DNA of 64,000 nt from contig OX442324.1 of NCBI GenBank assembly GCA_949358305.1, forward strand, positions 3,974,001 through 4,038,000. The letters run 5' to 3'. Below are positions 45,401-57,000 of this stretch, in pieces. A program made the position numbers and the translations under genes. How positions within the stretch are numbered: the first letter of the stretch is position 1; the number at the start of each line of letters is the position of its first letter. This DNA is from Strigamia acuminata (lineage: Eukaryota > Arthropoda > Chilopoda > Geophilomorpha > Linotaeniidae). The notes under the pieces are model-generated. The model ran no database searches and was not told the DNA's origin. It saw only the letters and a program-made list of their open reading frames with translations.

Positions 45401-46437
45401 ATTTATCAATTTGTACTTCGCTACTCAATTACACCGTAAATACTCGAATAGAACGCAAGTGTTCTAAAAACAAAACCTAGATTTTCCCAATCCCCCGCAT
45501 CTTTTTTTTTTAGTCGTTTTGTTCAATTTAGATCAAGAATTGAGTGATTTCAGTCGTTTTGGGCCATTTAGACCCGTGTTGTAATAGATATCGTGGCGGA
45601 TGGGCATCCCGCGTTCTATTAGAGCATTTAGGGTAAATAACATTCTGTTTTTACCGAGTCCAAGTTTAGACAGGCGAAACTACCAGCCAGTGTGTTAGCA
45701 GCATTAGTGCTTCCAGTCGTGTACACCGGCAACGGATTTGGTATCGTTTTATCCATACTGTTACGTGGTCTCTGCAATTTCAATTACTCACTTGTACAAA
45801 AGAACACAATAGAAATCAAATCATTCTTACATTCATATAAGCCGTTAATTTCGATTCTTGTGGCAAACCGTTCTGCTGCGAAAAAGCCATGAATAACGAA
45901 TCTAATCGATCGTTGTGGCTCTCTAAAAATCACAAAGAAATAAAAAATTTTATTTAAAAAAAAAAATGTATTTATATATGTAAGCTTATATATATATATA
46001 AAATAATTTAAAATTAAAATATTAAATATTACTACAAGTTTTGAAAATTCAAATTTATTCCGTGCAAATTGCACATATTCGTGGAATGTTTAAAAGAATG
46101 AAAAATATATTTGTCCTAAAACTTGTTTATCTTCGACAGAAATTAAGTCGCAGCTGTTGTTACATATCGAATAATGGAAAATGTTACACTCGACCTCTCC
46201 GATCGCCGTTAGCAAACTCGATATTTTCTTAAACGTGATCCGATTGTTTATTTACTTACCAAGCGATTCCAAACCATCATCACCACCAGATACAATTCTG
46301 GTTTCTGCAGCCGAAGTTGGATTGTTTGGCGGATTGGCGTGAACAAACTGGCATTCGGTACCGTAAAAACAACTTCCACTGCTAACAAAGTAGCGACAAA
46401 GTGTGGGTTTCTTTAACCCGCTTGTGGAACTGTTCAT
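42446..46437 (-). CDS. PAN3: PAN2-PAN3 deadenylase regulatory subunit PAN3
   Basis: Eighteen exons on the minus strand, all in phase, give 744 aa: 46437-46260, 45922-45831, 45771-45655, 45395-45227, 45159-44987, 44920-44846, 44783-44679, 44610-44553, 44458-44300, 44160-44044, 43981-43847, 43779-43632, 43565-43478, 43392-43253, 43125-42996, 42924-42860, 42797-42659, 42592-42446. A CCCH zinc finger near aa 14-34 (CRYFVSSGSCFYGTECQFVH) binds poly(A). A Ser/Pro/Asn-rich linker follows, probably with the PABP-binding PAM2-like motif. Then come the pseudokinase (NTFGYITSVFKA, LVDMWKKLQHSNIVQL), coiled coil and C-terminal knob (SETGDRYMLKLFRDYLFHQV). PAN3 recruits PAN2 to poly(A) tails for the first stage of deadenylation. 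Length is shorter than human mainly in the N-terminal linker. Confidence 0.96.
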
Positions 46438-47216
46438 GTCCACAACGAATCCTGATGCTACAAAGTATAGGATCCACTTCTAAAATCATGCGATATTTAG
46501 CACACAAGTAAATAAGCCTTTCTGAAAGATTTCGCTTGTACGGCCATGGATGGTGCTCGCTTCACTCTTTCTTGTCCGTTCAGAAAATGTATGCGCGCGC
46601 ATTTACTCTTCAAGTGCATTGTGGGAATAGTAGGATCTAAGGTCTGCCATTTTGGTTCCAGTTTGAACGTTTTGGAAGAACTTAACTATTCTTCTTTAAT
46701 TACCTTGTGTAATTTTCAAAAACAATTAATAAAATACTCAGAAGCCATTGTGGTGTAAATATTTATGCGTTAACGTGCATTTTATTTTACGAGAGAGAGT
46801 AAAATTTCATTTTTTCGATACCAACCAAATTACCAGGTTTTCTTGTTTGCTCGCGCCACGTTTTAGGGTTCCCGGCTTTCTTTCTTTGTTTACATAATTA
46901 CTTCGAAACACGAGATAGTATAACTTTAATTACGTAATTACCAAGTTATATTTTCTTTTATTTTTTAGTCGCTCAATTGCAATTTGCAACACAAACACAG
47001 CAAAGAAATAAAATTTTATAAAAATAAAATAAAATTTTAAAAAATAGGGCTAGCGAGAATTCTGCTTATGAGACGCTCCCTCAACCTCACGACGAATCAT
47101 CAATCTGATTCGAATCGAGGCTCTGACGTCGGAATCAGCCGATTTGTTTCCTCCTTCGCGATTGGTTCGCTCTGTCTGAGCCAGCTTGTCGTATGACATC
47201 ACTAATAACAACCAAG
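46438..47216. promoter_or_regulatory. Divergent promoter region of PAN3 and SREBP
   Basis: About 780 bp between the two divergent start codons. Close to the SREBP ATG are an inverted CCAAT box (GCGATTGGTT, 47159-47168) and a CRE-like TGACATCA (47194-47201). A classic sterol-response element (TCACNCCAC) was not found by eye. GC rises between 47050 and 47216. Confidence 0.5.
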
Positions 47217-48283
47217 ATGGCAGAGCCTGGAAGCTGGCCGTTCAACTCCGAACCTTTACCTGACCTAGGACCAAATTTAACCACCACAAATGAGCTAGAT
47301 TTGGGTCCCGGCAACGACTTAGAGGGTACGTTATTCACATGATATCTTTTTTTTCCCCTACACATAATTTAATGTCGCAAAAAGGGCGAAAAATGCGATC
47401 GATCAATACGAGCCAATGTTGTCGTTGATGATGAACGGCTAAAGATGGTTAGATGAGCGAAATTGGCTGCAATCCAGCCAAATTAGCAGGAAAGCTCGCT
47501 CTAATTTGCCTTTGTATTGGGCGAAAATCGATAAACTGAGCCCTTAATGCGCCTTGCATAGCAATGTGCAAAAGGGGGCAGCAACCTTAGGTGAAGGTAG
47601 CTTCACTGCAGTGCGTAGGGGTTTGTTTTGGGATTGGACGGACATAATTTAATATTACGTCATTCGGAGGAAGCTGTTGGAAGAAGAGACGTCTCTTCAC
47701 CTGATTGACTTAAAGAACACGGACGTGTATCAATTGTGTCCGCTATTTTCGCGGCATAACGTTGGGAAATGTGGATCAAAGCGCTTTGTACTCGATGAGT
47801 TTGCAAACGACAAAATGGCAACAGCAACGACATCGTCACTTCATTGAAATCGGGCTTCACTGCCTCGCATCCGAGCGGGCAGGTGAAGATGATGGAGATG
47901 GGCTCGATCGCAACACAACTGAGGTTTGTTTTCGCACGTTTTTCGGCCTTTTGCACCTTTTTCGGATGGGAAATCGGGTGGGAAAACGTTTAAATGCTAC
48001 ATGGGTCATGTTTTCCCATTGATCTAGGAAGTAAAAGGGTTTGAATATTCAAGTGGAGACTTCGCTATCGATCGGCCGCCTGCTTCTAGAAAGACCTGAT
48101 TACACTCGGGTGAGCCAATAGCCGAGCGAAGCCGTCATTTTGAATTCTGCAACTGAATTTTCTCTATTGAGATTTTCCTTTGTTTTGCTTTGCGATTCAA
48201 ATTTTCTACATTTCTGCGAAGAGTGAAATCAAATATTTGAATGTGTTAATCAATTTAAAAAAGAAAAAAAAAATATTGAATGG

Positions 48284-48319
<36 letters not shown>

Positions 48320-51300
48320 ATTTTGTTTCTTTAATTATTTTTTTTTTTCAAAAATGTTTTCACATTTTTTTGGGGGCAAAGTGCTTGAAATACTAGATGA
48401 AATTTCTGTGAACTTTGACTGGGGAAAAAGAAATGTATTCATAGCTTTAAAATTTGTCTTTGTGTGCGAAAAATTTCATTTGAATTAATTTTCTTTGTAG
48501 AGATGATGAAGTATTGCAGCAGTGAGTTATTCGATGGGCAATTACTCAATGCGTTGGCGTCTTCGGGCCATTTTTTGGACCACGATGAAGAATTGGGGTT
48601 TGATATGTTGATAAATGATTCAAATATTCCTCAACAAATAAATTTGTCGCCACATCTGTCACCTTTAATGCCGAATCAGTCCCCGGTTACCTCGCCACAA
48701 TTATCGCCGGTACCGCCGCAACAACGGTCGCCGCAACCTGTGAATAAAATTAAACAAGTAAAAAAAAAAATTTTAAAAATTATATATGTATATATTAATT
48801 AATTTTTTTTAAAAAAATTTAATTAATTAATTAATTAATTAAATTTACAAAAAAAAAAAAAAAAAAAAAAAAAAATAGAAAGTTATATCTCCAGCGCCTT
48901 CGATTTCACCCTCAAATTACTCGCATCCCGAATTAGTCACAGTCCCCGCACCTACAGGACTTGTCATCAACACCAATAATCAACACAGTCAGTTGTTAAG
49001 TACCTTGGCAACAGTTCAACCGCAGCAACAACAACGGTATTGTAGCGTGTCATTAGCGCCTAATACATCAATAGCTCCGGCTCAAGTTGCGAATCAAAAA
49101 CATCACCTTTTGCAAAAATTGGGCCAATTACCAACGCAGCAGGTGCAACAAGTAATTAATAAAATTAATAAAAATGTTAAATAAATTTAAAAAAAAAATA
49201 TTTTTGATTTTTTATTGTTTTATTTTTTTTTTGAAGTTATTGGTTCAATCACAATTACTAAAGAATGAAACTGTTGTTGCAACTGCATATCCGACTACGT
49301 CCCTTACCACAGTAACCACAGCAACACCTATTCAAACGCTGGTCAATACGAATTGTAGCACTATTCTCACTACAGGGATTCCATTGGTATTAGATACTGA
49401 TAAATTACCAATTAATCGGTATGTTTTTGTTTTTTTTAATTCCAAAAATGTGATTTATGTATATTTTTTATATTTTTAAAGGTTAACTCAAATTCAGACA
49501 AATGTTCTAAAGCCGAAAGGAGAAAAGCGGAGCGCACATAATGCGATTGAGCGACGTTATCGCACGAGTATTAATGATAAAATAGTAGAGTTGAAGAACA
49601 TGATAGTTGGATCTGAAGCTAAGGTGATTGAATTGGGTGATATTTGTTTCCAGAGTCCTCGGTTCAGTGAGTAACGTAAGGGCCATGTCATTTTGTGCCA
49701 TTTGTTGGCATGTGTGACGTGGTCGTTATGGAATTTTTACGAACGGAATCGAAGTTTTCCGTAAGTTTGTGCTCGAATCGGTTTTAAACCGAAGCGAAAC
49801 CGACCCGTTCGGTTTCGCTTTGGTTTCGGTTGAGAACGTGTGAATCAACTCACAGTCGTGCACCGATTTTACAATAAAAATGTAATTTTGGGAGAGAAAA
49901 AATATTTTATACGAATGAATAAACGTTGCGAACACTACATGATTAGAACTCGAGGAGTTGCTTCGGGTTGTATTTGTGTCGTGCTCAAAGCGAGTGTGCT
50001 GCTAAATTATTTAACAACAGGTGTGGCTCCGTGTTGCACAGTGGTAGGTTTTTTTTTGCAAAGAAATCTCTCAGATGTTTTTAAATTTTGAATTGAAAGC
50101 ATTTCGCATATTTTATTTTTCGTCGTTAAAATAATATTTTGAGTAGATTTACCCGAATAAAATCATTTGAAAGAGGAAATTTTAGAAAATTACATACAAA
50201 TTAGAACTAAAAAGCAGGTGAAAATTGTGATTTTTGTTAAAACTGGAGTGCTGGGGCACAATTTCCATTCTGTATCTTAACACTCTTAAAAATGCTCGTT
50301 ACAAACGCATCAATACCCAACCGTGTACGTTTTACGTTTCCACTGCTTTAGGAGCAGTCTAACAAACAGCTGCAGCACACCACTGCAAATACATATTCAG
50401 AACTTGGAGTTTTGTAAGAAGTGCCAAAAACCCTTGACAAAAACTTGACAAAGTTCTACAAATATTGTTTGTTTACTCAAGTGAAATCTCCAGTGAAGCT
50501 AATTTCAACATTGTTATATTTCAGTTGAACAAATCTGCTGTTTTAAGAAAGGCAATTGATTACATTCGATATTTGCAAAACAGCAATGCAAAGTTGAAGC
50601 AAGAAAACATGGCCCTTAAAATGGGAGCAAATGGGCAGAAAATAAGTATAAAATTGCATTTTTATTTTATTTTTTTTTTAAATTTTAAAATGATTTTTTT
50701 TATTTCCTTCTATTTTCAAGAAATAGAAAGCATCGAAAGAGACAATTTGCCACCAGAAGCGTTTACTCCACCTCATTCTGATACAAGTTCACCAGCTCGA
50801 AGTCCAATGAACTCCGATTCGGATGTTGCCAGTTCGCCTGGTGAAGTTGTACAGACTTTGGATTTCACCGTGAGTAAAATGAATGTGGAAGAAGGCGAAG
50901 AACCGCAAGCATTCAAAGGTCAGTATGCAAAATGCACTTCAAATTTTAAATACATTTAAAAAAAAAATCTTTTTTGCATCTCTAGGACTCAGTTACGGAA
51001 TGTTAGATAGATCACGAATGGCACTTTGTATGTTTATGTTGGTCGTTCTCGCTTTCAACCCGTTCAGAATGTTTCTGGGTCGTATTCCGCTTGGTTCTGG
51101 CTCGTTGGACGACAGTTACTCACCAGCACGAACAATTCTTTCCAAAGATGGTAAAGAAAAAAAATTTTTGCCCGAAATTTTTCAGTTTTAAATGCATTTT
51201 TCTTCACACTTGTAGAGTACGATGGAAAATATGGATGGCAAGACTGGGTAATGACAACAATTTGCGTTTGGTTTGTCAATCTGATATTCATCGGAGTTTG

Positions 51301-53732
51301 CCTTACCAAATTGTTGGTTTACGGCGAGCCTATTGTACGTCCAAAATCAGAATCGTCCTTGTGTTTCTGGAGGTGCCGTAAACAAGCCGATTTCGATTTA
51401 TCAAAGGTAGCAAAACAAGTTTGAACAATTTAACGTTTGTTTTATTATAAAATATAAATTCTCTTTTCTAAAGGGCGATTACCCAGCTGCCGTTAACCAG
51501 TTTCAGAAATCTCTGCAAGCACTAGGGAGGCCATTGCCCACAACGCGTCTTGACGTGTTTTCTACGGTTGTGTGGCAGATGATAAAATACTGTTTCCATC
51601 GCGTCTGGCTCATTCGTTGGTTAGCGAATCGCGCCGGTGGTTTGCGGTTGTCCGCCCTTGAACGAAGAACCGTTCGCAACACGGCCAAAGAGGCAGCCAT
51701 GGTGTATTTAAAACTTCATCAGTTCAATTTAACTGGTAAATTCTAATCTGTTTGTGTTTTATCTAGTTATATTTGTCAATTAATTTTTTTTTTGCACAGG
51801 TCACAGCGCTAATGGGCATTTAGAAGGGTGCACGCTCGTTTTAAGCGCGATCAACTTGGCCGAAGCAGCGGGAAAGGCCATGAGTTACGAATGCTTAGCT
51901 GAAATTTACATCAATGCTGCTTTGAGGGTCAAGGAAATCTTTCCAAATTACATGCACTTTATTGCTGTGAGTTTCGAAGTGGAAATGTATTTTTAACGTG
52001 CATTTTAACGTGCTTTTTTATCATTCAGCGCTATTTTTTGAGTCAAGCACGGCGAGTTGCAACTACAGGTGGTGGCCAAATCCCAATTAATTTACAATGG
52101 TTGTGCACACCCGTCGGTCACAGGTTTTTCGTCACCCGCAAGTGGGATTACAACATGGAGGATTCCATGTTCAGCAATTTAGGAGTTACATGTAAGCAAT
52201 TCATCGGAAGTTAATCAACGCTCACTCACGTTTAATCTTAACTTTCAGCTGATCCGTTGTGCTACGTTATGCAGTTGTTCCGCGAACATCTCATCGAGAA
52301 GGCACTGTACACTCTGGTGCTGCCTGGCAGTAGAAAAACACGAAATGGAAAACAACCAAAGTATTAACAATTATTTTTCTTTTACAATTACTCTTTAAAA
52401 TTAATCACGTAATTTGAAATGGCAGACGACGCTTCCAAACATCAGACATTCTTCAATTCGTGCAGCAACTCATGGAATGCTCAAGCGCCGCCGGGGCTCC
52501 CAAAAACGTGGCAACATCTATCCGATCCGGAAGTAATAAATCAGGCACGGACGAAGTTGCTCAGTGGTGGGCAGCGGTCATCGGAGTGGCTGCATATTGG
52601 CTGTTGGGCGAGGACGAACAAGCCGAACGCCTCTACCCTATCGTGGAATCATTACCACCCTTGTTAGAACACGCAAAGTGCGAATAAAATGTGCACGCGC
52701 TTAAATATCATTGCTAATTGCATTTTTTCAAAATATTTTTCAGAGATCCACTGATGCGAGCAATTTTAGTTGCTTTTAAAGCACGGCGCGTTTACCTCAG
52801 TCAATCAGGAGCTCGAAATAACATGGCTTGTCTGAAACTATGCGACCGTGCTGGACTCTTGCTCCGTGACAGCATTAATTACGCTGTTCTTTGCATCCCA
52901 TCGTCAAGAGTACAGGTGAAATATTGAGTTTCTTTTCTCGTTTTTAGAGCTTCATGAAGAGAGAGAGAGAGAGAGAGGGGAAGACATAGCCGTGGTGCAT
53001 TGTAGTTGCATTGCATTGAAAGCAGACGTTGTAATTGTGCAATGCTTCTGCAGTGCAAGCATGGAAATGATCTAATATCGACACTTCTAATAAAAACTTT
53101 GTGTTACTGTAAAAAAACAAATTGGCAATTATTATTTTTTTTAAATACATACTTATCTTAAACGTCTAGATCGCTCAACTCCTTATATCCGATTGGATAT
53201 TGTACACCAGAACAGCAATTTGGGAGGAATGGCTGAACGACCACAAGGAATCGTGCGCACCTGGAACTCAAATCGAACCCTTTCAACGCGATTTAGCGAG
53301 CCTTAGAACACTTTCCCAACAAATTGATGCCGCGTTGCCAAGAGTAAATAATGGAAAAAACATAAATTGGAGAGATAAATTAATCGATTTTATTTTTAAC
53401 AGGTGTTTTTGCACGAAGCTACTGTTCGACTGATGGCAGGAGCGAGTCCTGCGCGAACACAACAGTTACTAGATCGCAGTTTAAGACGCAAACAGAACGC
53501 TTCGTCTTCCATCATCTGCACCAAAGGCCACGGACAGTTGGGCGATCGCGAACACGCGGCAGCTTTGATGCTCGCTTGCCGCCATCTTCCGGATCCCCTG
53601 CTATCTTCACCGGGCGAACGGATCGGAATGCTAACGGAAGCTGCACGCACTCTGGAACTTCTGGGTGACAAAAAAGTTCTTCACGATTGCCACCAACTCA
53701 TCATGTCTCTGGGAACAACCATTGCTAAATGA
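47217..53732 (+). CDS. SREBF: Sterol regulatory element-binding protein
   Basis: Seventeen exons in phase give 1089 aa: 47217-47325, 48501-48757, 48879-49151, 49237-49418, 49482-49623, 50525-50645, 50721-50918, 50986-51150, 51216-51406, 51474-51735, 51800-51966, 52029-52191, 52249-52360, 52426-52677, 52744-52915, 53170-53343, 53403-53732. Order: acidic N-terminal activation region, Ser/Pro/Gln/Thr-rich linker, bHLH-zip ([16 protein letters not shown], with the SREBP-specific Tyr), two membrane helices with a lumenal loop, and the C-terminal SCAP-binding domain. DRSR precedes the first helix, which contains NP, as needed for site-2 protease. The loop has RTIL followed by Ser, matching the site-1 protease RxxL rule. 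The ER-retained, cleavage-activated mechanism is therefore conserved. It activates lipid-synthesis genes. A single copy is seen here, so no SREBF1/2 split can be assigned. Confidence 0.97.
47326..48500 (+). other. First intron of SREBP
   Basis: A 1.2-kb intron, GC-richer than most here up to about 48200, then a long T-tract (48290-48316). No nested ORF with homology. The GC-richer first half may be regulatory. Confidence 0.6.
49624..50524 (+). other. SREBP intron splitting the bHLH loop, with a hairpin repeat
   Basis: A 901-bp intron between the first helix and second helix of the bHLH. It contains an 18-bp inverted repeat (49787-49804 and 49808-49826) built from the unit CCGAAGCGAAACCGA. 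No coding exon. Confidence 0.7.
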
Positions 53733-54056
53733 TATTTTATTCTGTTAGCCATTTCGTTAGTTTGTATATGATTATTGTACTTGTATCTCCGGGTAAAAAC
53801 AAACACATTATTTGAATATATATATATTTTATTATTGTATGTTATGTATATACAATTTATATACAGTGATTTAGCACTATTTCAAGTTTGGAAGATAAAA
53901 TTAAAAGGTTGATTTTGCTCATCTAGTGTATAATTTTATACTACGAGACAATTTTTCAGAAATATCATATATCAAATTGGATTATAGTGTAGAAAAATTA
54001 TCAACAATTATCAACAATTAGCAAATACGATTTAAATATTTAGTAATAATAATGTC
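53733..54056. other. Overlapping 3' ends of SREBP and MICU
   Basis: Only 324 bp lie between the stop codons of these convergent genes, and the region is A/T-rich with a TA stretch at 53817-53830. The two 3'UTRs must be very short or overlap. Confidence 0.6.
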
Positions 54057-57000
54057 TTAAGCCACTGACTTCATCTCCTCTTTAACACACGATTTGAATG
54101 CAGCCCAGCCTTCATTTTTCATCAGATGGGACTGAATTAGAAATAGAAAAATAATTTTTTAAATACACAATTGGATATAGGAAATATTGCGATATCACCT
54201 TTATCCCACGGTGTAATCTATCACGCATGATGGCAATAAATTCTTTATAACTCAATTGACCATCACCATCCTCATCAAATATTTGAAACACTGTATGTAC
54301 GAGATGGTTACTCAAATCTCTTCCCATACAAATTTTAACGGCTCGATGAAATTCCTCTACAATAAACCACCGATTAATTATTTAAATTAAAAAATAAATA
54401 AAAATACCCCTTATTTCCGTCCGTTTTACTCGAAAAATTCCAATTTCTACATTCAAATCCGTGAAAATTAAATTTTTTACCTTGCGAAATTGGTTGATCC
54501 GCAAAAGTGTACATGCGCATGGCAATAGCAAAGTCGTCCAAGTTGTTCAGAAACTGGCAGAAGTTTTTAAACTCTGAAAACGAAATACCCTGCAATAATA
54601 ATAATAAAAGTAATAAATAATTATAATTATTATACATTGGTATTATTTATACTGTACAGGCAGGCGGCTTTGACCCCCCCTGAGTCACGCAGTCGTCTTT
54701 CAGATTTTCACTTTTGACAACAAGGAAACAGTTGGTTTTAGCAAATAATTACCAAGCGCCATAATTCCCCCTTTTCTTTCGCCGATACAAAAGCTTCACA
54801 CTCTCTCTAAAGGGATTTACTCAACAGCTGTTTACCCACCCTCACAATTTCATTTCAGCACACAAATAAAATGGCTTTACTCTAAATCCCTACTAATTAC
54901 ATTAACATATTAGTCTTTCTTCCTGCTGACCAAATGCAAATGTAATTCCTACCACTGATACAGCCAAGCAAAGGTGCAAAATACATTCACCATATGTCTT
55001 TCCATCTGTCTTTGTCAAAATGAGGTGTTTGCAATACAATATTTCACCAACAAGCCAACAGATGTATTTGTTTACTCAACAAAGATACATTAGCAACTGC
55101 AACCGATACAAATGAACTTTCTAATTTATCTCGACGAGAATTTAGGGCGAAACGTTGCACCTAATAAATCATTCAGCTAAAACAATTTTTTTTTTTAAAT
55201 AAAAATAAATAAAAATAAATAAATAAAAATAAAAACCTTTTGAACGGGAATTCGACTGATCAGCCTGTCGATGTAAGCTTCATAATCATCCGCATGTAGC
55301 AGTGTGTACCGCAGAAGGATTTTTGCAAAATCCACTTCGGAAATCGTTTTTTGACCACGAGAAAACTCGTTGAATTCCAACTCCAAAACTTCGGTCTGTA
55401 AATTCTCCATAAATCTTTAAAAAAAAATGTACAAGTCAATTTTTATTACAATTAACAATTTATTTCTTCCATTTTCTTACTTGTGAAAATCCTCATAATC
55501 GAGATAACCTTTTCCCTTAGGACCGAAAAAATGAAGCAAGAGCGTTGTATCTACAACAATATTCGAGTCAAGAATCTAAAAACAGAAAAAACGTTAACCT
55601 TGTCTCAGGAAGAGAATCGATTTTCCTATAACAACTGGATCGGATGAAAAAAGGAAGGTCAATAAAGGTGGGTAGTGGGTACTAGTTCGTTAGCGGAAAA
55701 TAAATTTGATTTTAGCTCTTCCACCTCATCTAATGCATCCGCTTCAGGTGATTGTCCTGTGCCATTGATTTTGCCACCTCCGTCCCGCATTTGTTTCTCC
55801 TGATGCGCCTTTTCTCTGGCACGTCTTGCAAAACTGAAGATTTTTTCCAACTGAATAAACAAATTTTCAAGTGAAATACAGTAAGAAATAAATTTGACGC
55901 ATCATCAATCAACTTTATGCATCTGTACATGGATCCATTACAATTTTCTTCTTCATGTCAGCTAAACTTCAAAAACAAAATTTAAAAAAAAATCATTAAA
56001 TTAAATTTTAAAAAAAATAAAAATTATCGGTTAGAAATCAGTAAATTTTAGTGATGATTGATTTTTCCCAGTTTGTTTTTAAAAAAAAAAAAAACCAAAA
56101 AAAAAAACCAAAAAGAACCAAAAAAAAAAACAAAAAAAAACTTACAGTCTCTGCCCCAACTCCTTCATAAATCCCTTGGCCTTTTCCTTCTTTCCAAAAA
56201 AATTTTTGTAATAAAGAACGTAACTGAAATAATAAAAGAAAACAAAACTAAAAATATATATACATAAAATAAAATAAAATAAAATAAAATAAAATAAAGA
56301 AATAAAAACTACAAAGTTAAAAATAACGAACTAATAAACTAAATAGATACTATTAAGAAAAAAACACAATTAATAAGCAAACTAATAAACAAAAATGAAA
56401 CAAAACATGAAACTAATTTGTTAGTGTAAAGTCTTACCCTTTAAAAAGGTCCACTATGATGTTAGTGGACATTGAGAGGGGGGGTCCCACGATCGTCCAA
56501 GTTTCCCCTTAACATCTTAAACAAGGAAAATCTTACCATTCAATTACAAAGAATTATTTTTCAAAATTAAAAAAAATAAAAACAAACTAAAATGGAATGA
56601 AATTCCTGCACTTTCTCGGCTAAAATTGTCCTTTGCAAATTTAAAAAATATATATTTATTTTGTTATTTTGAATCGAATTAAATTATTTTTCACATAAGT
56701 AACACACACACAAGCTAATCGTGTCATGCGGTTAATTAACCAAAGACGAAGAGAGGAAAAAAATTTAAAATAACAAACAAGGAGGGGGAAAAAATCCTCC
56801 ATTAAATTATTTCCATGTACAGACACAACACTAAAAACGGTACAGAAATTGCTCTCAAAACATCATCAACAAGTCACAAACTGAACAAAGTCGCACAAAC
56901 AAAATAACAAACTTGCCCCTTTAAAAATTATATTTATTATTATTTACTCAGAGATAAAATATTTAAATCACCGTTTTATTATTCAAATCCTACTTACCAC

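Noticed and set aside
51064-51700. Minus-strand ORFs within SREBP
   Set aside because: Antisense shadows of SREBP exons.
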